From NCBI GenBank assembly GCA_965369815.1, contig CBDUQS010000004.1:1-49623 (forward strand): 49,623 nt of DNA. The letters are read 5' to 3'. Positions within the stretch are counted from its first letter, which is position 1. The number at the start of each line of letters is the position of its first letter. Positions 34,165 to 41,255 of the stretch are shown one piece after another. The translations under genes were made by a program, and so were the position numbers. Under the pieces are notes generated by a model. That model saw only the letters and a program-made list of their open reading frames with translations, ran no database searches and had not been told where the DNA came from. This DNA comes from DAOWGG01 sp965369815. GTDB taxonomy: Bacteria; Patescibacteriota; Gracilibacteria; UM-FILTER-43-11.

Positions 34165-34734
34165 ATGGCCGAAGGTTCCATCTTTATTCTCATCGTTGGC
34201 ATATTAAGCGTTAGCATCCTTTATTTCTTAGGATTCGAAAGCGTCGATCCTCGCATTATTTTGGTAGTGATGACTATTCTGCTAGTCCCCGGTTTTTACG
34301 CCGCACTCACCAGTGGACCTTTCGTTCCCTCCAGCAAAAAACGTCATCGAACCATGCTGAAATTAGCAGATTTAGGTCCAGATGACGTTGCTTATGACCT
34401 TGGATGTGGAGACGGTCGTTTGGTTTTTCAGTCTGCTAAACTCTGCAAAAAAGCGATCGGCTATGAACTCTCAATCCCTCTTTATTTATTCGGAAAAATC
34501 CGCCAAATTTTCAATCGCCGAAATGCCACCATCCGTTATGGCAACATCTGGAAACAGAATTACAAAGACGCTGATGTGATTTTTTGCTATTTGCTCCCCA
34601 AAGCAATGAAGCAATTTTACAAAGAGGTTTGGCCACATCTAAAAAAAGGAACCCGAGTGGTATCAAACGCTTTCCAAATCCACGAGGTGGAACCTATTCA
34701 GAAAGAGGGGAAGGTTTATCTATATCAAGTTTGA
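34165..34734 (+). CDS. Membrane-anchored class I SAM methyltransferase
   Basis: The protein has 189 residues. The N-terminus has two hydrophobic segments (about 5-24 and 29-50); then follows the SAM-binding motif DVAYDLGCGDGRLVFQSAK (about 73-91), GYELS, and a motif IV-like DADVIFCYLLPKAM. The combination of a short membrane anchor and DLG(S/C)GDGR resembles the FAM173/ATPSC-KMT-like protein methyltransferases and their bacterial relatives. Substrate is not known here. Translation starts directly after the 7-nt repeat tract; no Shine-Dalgarno sequence. The gene ends in TGA. Confidence 0.8.
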   Translation: MAEGSIFILIVGILSVSILYFLGFESVDPRIILVVMTILLVPGFYAALTSGPFVPSSKKRHRTMLKLADLGPDDVAYDLGCGDGRLVFQSAKLCKKAIGYELSIPLYLFGKIRQIFNRRNATIRYGNIWKQNYKDADVIFCYLLPKAMKQFYKEVWPHLKKGTRVVSNAFQIHEVEPIQKEGKVYLYQV

Positions 34735-34789
34735 TGTCGACAGGATACAAAAACTTTTATAAAATAAGTCCGCTTTCTTAAAGTTTTGT

Positions 34790-34866
34790 GGGGCTGTAGC
34801 TCAGTTGGCTAGAGCACTTGCATGGCATGCAAGGGGTCAGGGGTTCAAGTCCCCTCAGCTCCACCA
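34790..34866 (+). tRNA. tRNA-Ala (GGC anticodon)
   Basis: Acceptor GGGGCTG/CAGCTCC, anticodon stem CTTGC/GCAAG with loop ATGGCAT (anticodon GGC), T arm AGGGG/CCCCT with TTCAAGT, and an encoded CCA. Confidence 0.93.
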
Positions 34867-34928
34867 TTTAAATTGTTATGAAAGCTTTTTTAAAGTATTC
34901 TCACTTTGTTAAAATATAAAAATAAATT

Positions 34929-35159
34929 ATGGAGCTATCTCTCATTTTCAAGTTAATTGGCGCGATTGGCTTAATACTAATCACCGTTGGGGTCGTGGTT
35001 AAAAACCGCGTGAATCAAAATATCTATTTCATTGCAGGTGGGGTATTTTTAGAGGCCTACAGTATCTATTTAAAAGATCCCGTTTTTATACCTCTTCAGA
35101 TTATCTTTATCGTCGCTGCGATTTATGAACTCTACCAATTAAAGAAGAAAAAAGCTTAA
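34929..35159 (+). CDS. Small membrane protein (76 aa)
   Basis: It has three short hydrophobic segments (about 5-22, 31-45 and 50-67) with a basic C-terminal end (YQLKKKKA). The family is not recognised; the shape resembles small YgaP/SWEET-like or lipid-A-type two- to three-helix proteins, but no motif supports any of these. It lies between tRNA-Ala and the redoxin gene. There is no Shine-Dalgarno sequence. Confidence 0.6.
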   Translation: MELSLIFKLIGAIGLILITVGVVVKNRVNQNIYFIAGGVFLEAYSIYLKDPVFIPLQIIFIVAAIYELYQLKKKKA

Positions 35160-35190
35160 TCCTTAGTTCCTAATCCTTAATCCTTGCACA
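35157..35190. repeat. TTAATCC-type heptanucleotide repeat before the redoxin start
   Basis: Imperfect units TTAATCC, TTAGTTCC, TAATCC and TTAATCC, then TTGCACA, lead into ATG 35191. It overlaps the stop codon of the preceding gene. It mirrors the tract at 34131-34164. Confidence 0.75.
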
Positions 35191-35739
35191 ATGACATTAC
35201 TCGAATCTCTACAGCTGCCAATGGGAACTGAAATCATCGATTTCAAATTGCCTGCCACCGATGGCAACGAATACAGTCCGTCCAAATTTTCCGATAAAAA
35301 AGCACTCGTCATTATCTTCATGTGCAATCATTGTCCGTACGTAAAAGCGATCATCGATCGACTGATTACCATCCAATCTGATTACGCCGATAAGGGCGTA
35401 CAGATCATTGGAATCAATGCGAACGACGCCGACGATTACCCCGAGGATTCCTTTGAAGCGATGAAAGAATGGGTCGAGGAAGCAGGAATCAATTTTGTGT
35501 ATTTGCGAGATGAAGATCAATCAGTTGCCAAGTCTTATCAGGCTCAATGCACACCAGATATTTACGCATTCGATCAAAATAAAAAACTCGCCTATCACGG
35601 GCGTCTCGACGACAATTGGCAACAGCCAGAAAATGTAACAAAATCAGAATTACGAGAAGCTTTGGATCTCATTTTAGCCGATCAACCGATCAACGAGACC
35701 CAACATCCAAGCATGGGGTGCTCGATTAAGTGGAAATAA
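35191..35739 (+). CDS. Thioredoxin-fold redoxin (AhpC/TSA-type)
   Basis: The protein has 182 residues with the thioredoxin fold and a CNHC active site (Cys45, Cys48) within IIFMCNHCPYVKAI, then QIIGINANDADDYPEDSF, a cis-Pro-like CTPD segment and the typical ending PSMGCSIKWK. It should reduce peroxides or disulfides. There is no signal peptide, so it is cytoplasmic. Expression might be affected by the number of 7-nt repeats directly before its ATG. Confidence 0.87.
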   Translation: MTLLESLQLPMGTEIIDFKLPATDGNEYSPSKFSDKKALVIIFMCNHCPYVKAIIDRLITIQSDYADKGVQIIGINANDADDYPEDSFEAMKEWVEEAGINFVYLRDEDQSVAKSYQAQCTPDIYAFDQNKKLAYHGRLDDNWQQPENVTKSELREALDLILADQPINETQHPSMGCSIKWK

Positions 35740-35744
35740 GATAG

Positions 35745-35869
35745 TACTGACCCCCTCCGCACTTCGTGTCGGCTCCCCCTTGATTAAGGGGGAGATTATT
35801 AAGTTACACAACGACAGTCTCCCCCTCGATTGAGGGGGAGTGCCACCTTTGGTGGCGAGGGGGTCAGTA
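35745..35869. mobile_element. 125-bp MITE-like structured element
   Basis: The ends are 13-bp perfect inverted repeats (TACTGACCCCCTC at 35745-35757 and its complement at 35857-35869). Inside are two perfect 9-bp stems with GATT loops (CTCCCCCTT-GATT-AAGGGGGAG and CTCCCCCTC-GATT-GAGGGGGAG) and a GCCACC-TTT-GGTGGC stem. There is no open frame. It begins 6 nt after the redoxin stop. It looks like a non-autonomous transposable repeat that folds strongly as RNA on either strand. No transposase is visible. Confidence 0.75.
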
Positions 35870-35875
35870 ATCTAC

Positions 35876-35918
35876 AGCAAAAGACCTGCGTTCAGAATTG
35901 AATCCGTTCGCAGGCCTT
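35876..35918 (-). terminator. Intrinsic terminator of the phosphatidyltransferase gene
   Basis: On the minus strand GGCCTGCG pairs with CGCAGGTC and TTTT follows. The stem arms are CCTGCG at 35885-35890 and CGCAGG at 35909-35914. It lies about 25 bp past the stop of the minus-strand gene ending at 35940. Confidence 0.65.
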
Positions 35919-35939
35919 GTTGCCAATGCTACTTTGTGA

Positions 35940-36704
35940 CTAGTCATGACGGAAGGCCTCACTGACCCCATCGATGACGCCGTTTGCGACTTCGTTTTTG
36001 AAGCGTAGACGGGAAATAGTGCTGAGGATACCGAGAATCAGTGTCGCACCCAATGTTACATCCAGATACCAAAGGGGGAACTGAATCCACCCCTGATGAA
36101 GTGGGAGAACAAGGATCATTGAACTGAACTCGGCGGTGACCTTAAGTTTGCCGAAGCCGGTGGCCGCATTTCCACGAAGGTAGCGATCCGGAATCAGCTG
36201 GAAAGGAGGTCTCATGATGGTGCTTACAATGGCAATCAGAATGATACCGATCGCCATGGAGACTGAGAAGTAGCCCATGAACGCCATCAGAAGGATGAAG
36301 GGCGGAATTTTAAACTTATCCGCCAGTGGATCGAGCCACTTACCTGTTTCGGTGCCACCAGGTTGATCAAGCTCTCGCCTGAACCAACGCCAGTGATCCC
36401 GAAGAGTGATGGGTGGCAATCCAATCCGAACATAGCTCGGGTTCAACTTGGCCATTTTGCCATCAATGCGATCGAGCACGAGCCCGAACACGATGGTGAG
36501 CAGACCAGAGTAGCTGTCGAACCAGAAGTAGAGGATGAAACCAGCCCACGTGATCGGGACACCCCACAGAGTCATCCAGTTGGGGGAAAGTCCTCGAACG
36601 TGAGCCAGCTTTTTCCAAACAAACTTCGGGACGATCCACAGCATGAAGATCGCTACGAAGAGAGCCGAACTGACGTGGTGTACCATTTGCTCAAAGGGGT
36701 CCAT
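35940..36704 (-). CDS. CDP-alcohol phosphatidyltransferase (PgsA-like) with insertion
   Basis: A membrane enzyme of 254 residues that would swap CMP of a CDP-lipid for an alcohol head group. The CDP-alcohol motif is present but stretched: Asp78, Asp81-Gly82 and Ala85-Lys86 (the usual Arg is Lys), then Gly121, Asp125 and Asp129. The family spacing between AR and G is 8 residues; here it is 34, an insertion of about 26 residues. GC is near 52%, well above its neighbours, and AAAGGAGG lies 9 nt before the ATG. It carries its own terminator. Together these suggest transfer or a separate expression class. Confidence 0.82.
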   Translation of the reverse strand: MDPFEQMVHHVSSALFVAIFMLWIVPKFVWKKLAHVRGLSPNWMTLWGVPITWAGFILYFWFDSYSGLLTIVFGLVLDRIDGKMAKLNPSYVRIGLPPITLRDHWRWFRRELDQPGGTETGKWLDPLADKFKIPPFILLMAFMGYFSVSMAIGIILIAIVSTIMRPPFQLIPDRYLRGNAATGFGKLKVTAEFSSMILVLPLHQGWIQFPLWYLDVTLGATLILGILSTISRLRFKNEVANGVIDGVSEAFRHD

Positions 36705-36833
36705 GAGGCGTAGCCTCCTTTCTTTGACTAGAGGATTAAAAAGAACATTGACCTGTATAAATACACGCTGAACACCCAGGAGGGGGCCAACATGAAGGCC
36801 TCCATATTAGGGATGCTTTACAAATCTGTCAAT

Positions 36834-38000
36834 TTACTTTTTAAGAGCCTTTTTTATTCGCTCAACTCCCTCTTCAATATCCTCCATTGAAGAGGCGTAA
36901 GAAAAGCGGATGTAATTGTCTCCCTCTTTCCCAAAAGCTCCCCCAGGAACAACGGCTACCAAAGCTTTTTCCAACAAGAATTCAGCAAATTTAAAGCTGT
37001 TATTCATCTCCTTGGTATAACAGCCAGATACATCCGGAAAAGCATAAAAAGCTCCTTCAGGTTTTTCCAGTTTAAACCCAGGAATCTCATTCATCGCTTT
37101 ATATAAATAGTGTCGTCGTTTAGCAAAAGATTCTTTCATCACTCGTATTGAATCCTGAGATCCATTCAATGCTTCTAGAGCTGCTTTCTGCGCAATTGAA
37201 CAGGGATTGGAGGTGGAATGACTTTGTAAGTTGCCCATTGCTTCAATCACTTCCTTTGGGCCAGCGATATAACCAATTCTCCAGCCGGTCATCGAATAAG
37301 TTTTAGAAACCGCATTCACGGTAAACACAAGTTCCTTCATTTTAGGAAGGCTAGCCAAAGAAAAGATTTCACCATCATAAACAAAATGCTCGTACACCTC
37401 ATCTGAAACAACGTAAATGTTATGCTTGAGTGCCAATTCTCCAATCTTCTTAATTTCTGCTTTATTAAAAATAGCCCCAGTTGGATTGCTTGGGCTATTT
37501 AAAATAATGGCTTTAGTTTTTGGGGTAATCGCTTTTTCGACCATCTTAGCAGTCACCTTAAAGTTATTATTGGTTGTATCCACCATCACAGGAGTTCCTC
37601 GAACCACTCGTATCATGTCTCTGTAGCTCACCCAATAAGGAGAAGGGATAATCACTTCATCTCCTGGATTTAAAATAGCGATAAAACAATTGTATAAAGC
37701 CTGTTTTCCTCCATTAGTGATCATTACCTCATCAGTATTTACATCAATATTATTGTCACGTTTGAATTTTTTACAAACTGCTTCTCTTAGCTCAATCATT
37801 CCAGAAGCTGCAGTGTATTTAGTGAATCCTTCATCGAGCGCGTACTTAGCCGCCTCTTTAATGTTATGAGGGGTATCAAAATCTGGTTCGCCCGTTCCAA
37901 ATCTCAAGATATCAATTCCATTTTTTCTCATTTCAAGAGCTTTAGCATTAATAGCCAAAGTCGCGGAAGGTTGAATAAGTTGTACGCGTTTCGATAACAT
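36834..38000 (-). CDS. aspC: Class I PLP-dependent aspartate-type aminotransferase
   Basis: The protein has 388 residues and is cytoplasmic. The PLP fold is shown by ITNGGKQALYN, the NSPSNPTGA substrate loop, the VVSDEVYEHF strand with its Asp, and the Schiff-base lysine in VNAVSKTYSMTGWRIGYIAG. This matches the I-gamma/AspB-type aspartate aminotransferases: aspartate plus 2-oxoglutarate to oxaloacetate plus glutamate. Next to archaeal-type PEP carboxylase (123 bp upstream on the same strand) it would turn PEP-derived oxaloacetate into aspartate. Exact substrate range is inferred. Confidence 0.88.
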   Translation of the reverse strand: MLSKRVQLIQPSATLAINAKALEMRKNGIDILRFGTGEPDFDTPHNIKEAAKYALDEGFTKYTAASGMIELREAVCKKFKRDNNIDVNTDEVMITNGGKQALYNCFIAILNPGDEVIIPSPYWVSYRDMIRVVRGTPVMVDTTNNNFKVTAKMVEKAITPKTKAIILNSPSNPTGAIFNKAEIKKIGELALKHNIYVVSDEVYEHFVYDGEIFSLASLPKMKELVFTVNAVSKTYSMTGWRIGYIAGPKEVIEAMGNLQSHSTSNPCSIAQKAALEALNGSQDSIRVMKESFAKRRHYLYKAMNEIPGFKLEKPEGAFYAFPDVSGCYTKEMNNSFKFAEFLLEKALVAVVPGGAFGKEGDNYIRFSYASSMEDIEEGVERIKKALKK

Positions 38001-38022
38001 AAATGTTGAATTTGTAATTAAA

Positions 38023-38093
38023 AATAACCAATTTCCAAAGAATTTTTAAATATTCAAATTTCGAAATTAGAAATTATTTGGAAATTGGTTATT
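38023..38093. repeat. 17-bp perfect inverted repeat between ppcA and aspC
   Basis: AATAACCAATTTCCAAA (38023-38039) is the exact complement of 38077-38093, with A/T-rich near-symmetry in the 37-bp loop. It lies in the ppcA-aspC spacer and may act as a terminator, an attenuator or a dispersed repeat of the A/T-rich type. Confidence 0.75.
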
Positions 38094-38123
38094 CAAAATT
38101 CTGAATTATGAATTCGAAAAAGT

Positions 38124-39632
38124 TTATCCTAAGCTTTTTCGAATAGCGGCTGCCTTCTCAAGTTCATCAGAAAAGTCTTCATTTCCTTCCATATGTAAAT
38201 AAATGGAAGAGACCAAATTCCGGTGAATGAAATGCTTGGTTTTAATTGGACCAAGTTCGACACCAAGATAATTTTCCACCTCTTGCACATCTTCTTTAAT
38301 CTCTTCAAAAACAGGATACTTCTTCGCCAATTCATTCAAATTCTCCTTATTTAAGTACTTTCCTGCATGAATAAAATCGGCGCGTAAATTCAGATAGTGC
38401 TTTTCGATGGCCTTCAGTGTACCATTTTTCATCGCATCTCTCAAACCACGACCACTTCCAATGAATTCGGGTGGCACTCCAATTGAATAGAAAGCAGAAG
38501 TGAATTTAATCGCACGCGGCAAGCTTACTTTACCTATTCCTCGTGAATAACCAAACAATCCAATGTGTAACATTCTCTCTCGTCGACCAGGGATATTAGC
38601 CGCAATTCGGTTGATGAGTTCTGCCGCTGTTTCCACAGTTCTTTTATAATAATTCCCAAAAATATCATTGGCTTTATAAATATCTTTCAGCTCCTTTTCG
38701 TCAATCGGTGTAAAGCTCAATGTAGGCAAGGTGTCTTCAATATATTGAATCGCTTTTTTAACTTCAGGCAGTGGATAGTCGTATCGAAAACCAGATTGAA
38801 TCGTAATGGTTCGAATACCACTGTACTCTTGAATGGTCTCCTTAATTGTCTCTGGATTAACCCCACCACGGAAAGGGAGACAGCCCGGTCCAATGATCGG
38901 ATAGATACCCACGTCATATTTTTCTCCTACCTTGTAAAAGTTTTGAAGACCCACTTTGCTGGCCAGTACAGCGGGGATCAGCCCAGCATTAAGAGCAGGA
39001 TCGCTACGAGCAATAAAGGGGCGAAGATAAGGTGGTTTTTTACCAAACTCCGCTTTGCATCCTTCAATATATTCGCTCAATATTTTGTCCGAATTGCATA
39101 GGTTATTAACTCCTTCAATCAACGGAATGACATGGAATTCATGCTCTGTTTGTCGCTTAGTATTAAAAGCCTGTCTTTTAAATTCTTCCACTTCATGAAA
39201 GGTTTTTTTAACGCGCAAAAGTTGCTGAGCATTCGCGGTCATCGGCAATATCACTTCAAAAACCGGGGGCGCATGCATGCCCAGTTCCTGAGCCACATCG
39301 TCCGCTGTTAGTATAGCCATGTAGGCACGCGCCAATCGAAATCCACTCTCTTCATCCGTATTAGGAATACGAAAAGTAAGGAACATATCTTTCCCTAATT
39401 TATTTTTCTTAAAGAAGTCATGATGCCTTTGAAATAGTTTTTCAACTACCGCTTCATCCACGAACTTACCTTCCCAATCCCACATGTACTCGGTGCATTT
39501 CAGCTCCTCAAACATGCGATGACATTCCTCAACTTCATCGAGTGTGTTGATAAATTTCTTATTATTCCAATACGCCTCCCTAGCATTATCTGGATGCTGG
39601 GTGGCCATAGTGGCGGGTATTTTGCGGTCCAT
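38124..39632 (-). CDS. ppcA: Archaeal-type phosphoenolpyruvate carboxylase
   Basis: At 502 residues it matches the short archaeal PEPC class (about 500 aa), not the 900-residue bacterial class. The diagnostic N-terminus is complete: DRKIPATMATQHPDNA. Other family segments are ARSDPALNAGL, GPGCLPFRGGVNPE and GLFGYSRGIGKVSLPRAIKF. It carboxylates PEP to oxaloacetate, an anaplerotic step that here would supply aspartate through the adjacent aminotransferase. No Shine-Dalgarno sequence before the ATG. Confidence 0.93.
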   Translation of the reverse strand: MDRKIPATMATQHPDNAREAYWNNKKFINTLDEVEECHRMFEELKCTEYMWDWEGKFVDEAVVEKLFQRHHDFFKKNKLGKDMFLTFRIPNTDEESGFRLARAYMAILTADDVAQELGMHAPPVFEVILPMTANAQQLLRVKKTFHEVEEFKRQAFNTKRQTEHEFHVIPLIEGVNNLCNSDKILSEYIEGCKAEFGKKPPYLRPFIARSDPALNAGLIPAVLASKVGLQNFYKVGEKYDVGIYPIIGPGCLPFRGGVNPETIKETIQEYSGIRTITIQSGFRYDYPLPEVKKAIQYIEDTLPTLSFTPIDEKELKDIYKANDIFGNYYKRTVETAAELINRIAANIPGRRERMLHIGLFGYSRGIGKVSLPRAIKFTSAFYSIGVPPEFIGSGRGLRDAMKNGTLKAIEKHYLNLRADFIHAGKYLNKENLNELAKKYPVFEEIKEDVQEVENYLGVELGPIKTKHFIHRNLVSSIYLHMEGNEDFSDELEKAAAIRKSLG

Positions 39633-39767
39633 TTTTGAAGGGTTAAATGGTGGGCTTACAAATCAAATTTTATACCCAATTTCAAAAATTACAAATTGAA
39701 TAAAATGATTAGGAAAGAGTTTGGAATTTTGGTCATTTGAATTTTGAAGTGATACAATCATTTCACT

Positions 39768-40511
39768 ATGATTTTACAAGAATACATCCTCGTTTTTTTA
39801 ATCACCACCTTGGCCGGCATCTACGGTCTTATTTTTGGAGGAGGAAGTCATTTAACACTTCCCTTTCTTTTCTTACTTGGCATCGATCCAAAAGTAGCCA
39901 TTGCCACCAATCAATTCGGCGCATTGGGTCAGCTTTTTACAGGAAGCTATGTATTTATAAAAAACAAAAAAATCCATTGGGATCTCGTTAAGTGGGTAGC
40001 TCCTGCTTATTTAATCGGAGCAGTCATTGGTGTTTTTATTTTGATTCAAATCGACGGTGAATGGATTAAAAAAATCGTCTCAGCCGCCATCGTAGTCTTT
40101 GCTCTTTTAACGTTATTTAAAAATCCAGAAGAAAAAACATTCACAAGCATCAAAAAAGAAAAAAGATTAATCGGGTTTTTCTTAGCAGTCGGATTGGGAA
40201 TATATTTCATAGTGATCACAGCTTCCATCGGAACGATGCTTACTTTTTTGTTGATGTATGTGTTTGGATTGTCATTTAAGCAGGCCGTTCAAAATCGTCA
40301 GGTGATCGCAATGATCGCTATATTGCCCGCAGTCACTCTATTGTGGATGAAAGGTTACGTTGATCCACTACTGGCAATTCCATTGCTCGCCGGTAGAACG
40401 ATTGGAGGTTATATTGGAACCATAATTGTGATGAAATACAAGAGTCATTTTTTGCGTATTATCTTTAGTATCGTTATTATTGCTTTAGCGCTTAAAACAT
40501 TGTTCTTTTAA
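39768..40511 (+). CDS. TSUP (TauE/SafE) family transporter
   Basis: A membrane protein of 247 residues with eight hydrophobic segments in two related halves, each opening with a Gly-rich turn: AGIYGLIFGGGSHLTLPFL and the GLSFKQAVQNRQVIAMIAI equivalent in the second half. TSUP proteins export sulfite, sulfoacetate or other organosulfur anions; the substrate is unknown here. A TACAAT box ends 9 nt before the ATG; no Shine-Dalgarno sequence. Confidence 0.87.
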   Translation: MILQEYILVFLITTLAGIYGLIFGGGSHLTLPFLFLLGIDPKVAIATNQFGALGQLFTGSYVFIKNKKIHWDLVKWVAPAYLIGAVIGVFILIQIDGEWIKKIVSAAIVVFALLTLFKNPEEKTFTSIKKEKRLIGFFLAVGLGIYFIVITASIGTMLTFLLMYVFGLSFKQAVQNRQVIAMIAILPAVTLLWMKGYVDPLLAIPLLAGRTIGGYIGTIIVMKYKSHFLRIIFSIVIIALALKTLFF

Positions 40512-40620
40512 AAATAGCCATCAAGTTAGCCAGTATTGTGGATATGCTCAACCGCCCATAGGAATGTGGAGCGTTTGGGCTCTACAAACCTGGCTGGTTA
40601 AAATTTTTTTGGAGAATAGA

Positions 40621-40824
40621 ATGAAAAAACTGTTAGTTGATCTAGTCTGTATTGCCATAATCTGCATCATAATTGATGTAATTCAACACATCACCTTTCG
40701 GGGGCACATTAACAGCCCATCCTTTTGGACGATGATGGGTCTTCTCGCTATTGTTAGGGTGTTCGTTTGGCTAGTTCCAATCGCTCATATGAGAATTCAG
40801 AACAATCCGCCAGAGAGCCGTTAG
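40621..40824 (+). CDS. Small two-helix membrane protein with Shine-Dalgarno start (67 aa)
   Basis: It has two hydrophobic segments (about residues 4-22 and 37-56) and a polar tail (MRIQNNPPESR); the family is not recognised. ATG 40621 is chosen because GGAG (40611-40614) precedes it by 6 nt and a start at 40564 would read through a hairpin leader. The gene stands alone between hairpin structures (GAGC-GTTTGG-GCTC upstream, a 12-bp stem at 40858-40887 downstream). CTGGTTAAA upstream and TTTAACCAG downstream form a short inverted pair. It belongs with the Shine-Dalgarno-bearing cassette genes. Confidence 0.65.
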   Translation: MKKLLVDLVCIAIICIIIDVIQHITFRGHINSPSFWTMMGLLAIVRVFVWLVPIAHMRIQNNPPESR

Positions 40825-40857
40825 AAGCGACTTCCCACCTTTAACCAGTTCACCAAA

Positions 40858-40887
40858 AGTGGGGTTCGGCTCAGTCCGAACCCCACT
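40858..40887 (+). terminator. 12-bp perfect hairpin after the 40621 gene
   Basis: AGTGGGGTTCGG (40858-40869) pairs perfectly with CCGAACCCCACT (40876-40887) around a 6-nt loop. There is no T tract, so termination is likely but not certain. It also lies just before the riboflavin-kinase-like gene. Confidence 0.5.
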
Positions 40888-40906
40888 CATACCTAATACA
40901 ATTTAT

Positions 40907-41248
40907 ATGTGGCTTCACCGAAAAGTCCTTCAAGGCAAAAAACTCGGGAGAAAAATTGGTTTCCCAACCCTTAATTTTCATGTGGGGAATTTTGGGAAAA
41001 GCTATTCAGATGGCGTTTATGCTTGCCAGGTTCACATCGGGAAAGTCCTCTATAAAGGAGCACTATATTACGGTTCACGATTGAGCAGTCGAGGAAAGGT
41101 TTTAGAAGTACACGTGCTTGATTTTAATAAGAATATTTATAATCAGTTCATTCAATTAAAGGTAGGCAAAAAAATACGAGGCCCTCAATCATTCAGCAAT
41201 CTCGATGCATTAAAAAAGCAGATTACAGACGACTTAAAAAAGGTATAA
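40907..41248 (+). CDS. Riboflavin kinase domain protein (RibF C-terminal-like)
   Basis: The 113 residues correspond to the RibF C-terminal flavokinase domain alone: GKKLGRKIGFPTLNF (with the PTxN ATP/Mg motif), SDGVYACQVHIGKVLYKGALYYG and EVHVLDFNKNIYNQFI with the final RGPQSFSNLDALKKQI. It would phosphorylate riboflavin to FMN; the N-terminal FAD-synthetase half is absent. ATG 40907 is chosen since the frame upstream (from 40859) runs through the hairpin, and TACAAT ends 4 nt before it. It lies 7 nt from the MurE-like gene and is probably co-transcribed. Confidence 0.82.
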   Translation: MWLHRKVLQGKKLGRKIGFPTLNFHVGNFGKSYSDGVYACQVHIGKVLYKGALYYGSRLSSRGKVLEVHVLDFNKNIYNQFIQLKVGKKIRGPQSFSNLDALKKQITDDLKKV

Positions 41249-41249
41249 T
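41244..41249 (+). promoter_or_regulatory. -10 box of the MurE-like gene (leaderless arrangement)
   Basis: A perfect TATAAT overlaps the stop codon of the preceding gene and ends 6 nt before ATG 41256, the same spacing as at murD. No -35 match is obvious. Confidence 0.5.
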
Positions 41250-41255
41250 AGGCGC

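Noticed and set aside
34104..35869. Integrated element at tRNA-Val or tRNA-Ala
   Set aside because: No integrase, no repeated tRNA 3' end and no clear attachment sites are visible. The MITE-like element at 35745 is unrelated to the tRNA ends.
36793..36889. Small plus-strand frame after AGGAGG-like sequence upstream of the phosphatidyltransferase gene
   Set aside because: It has a fair ribosome site, but most of it overlaps the end of the aminotransferase gene in antisense and the peptide has no clear features.
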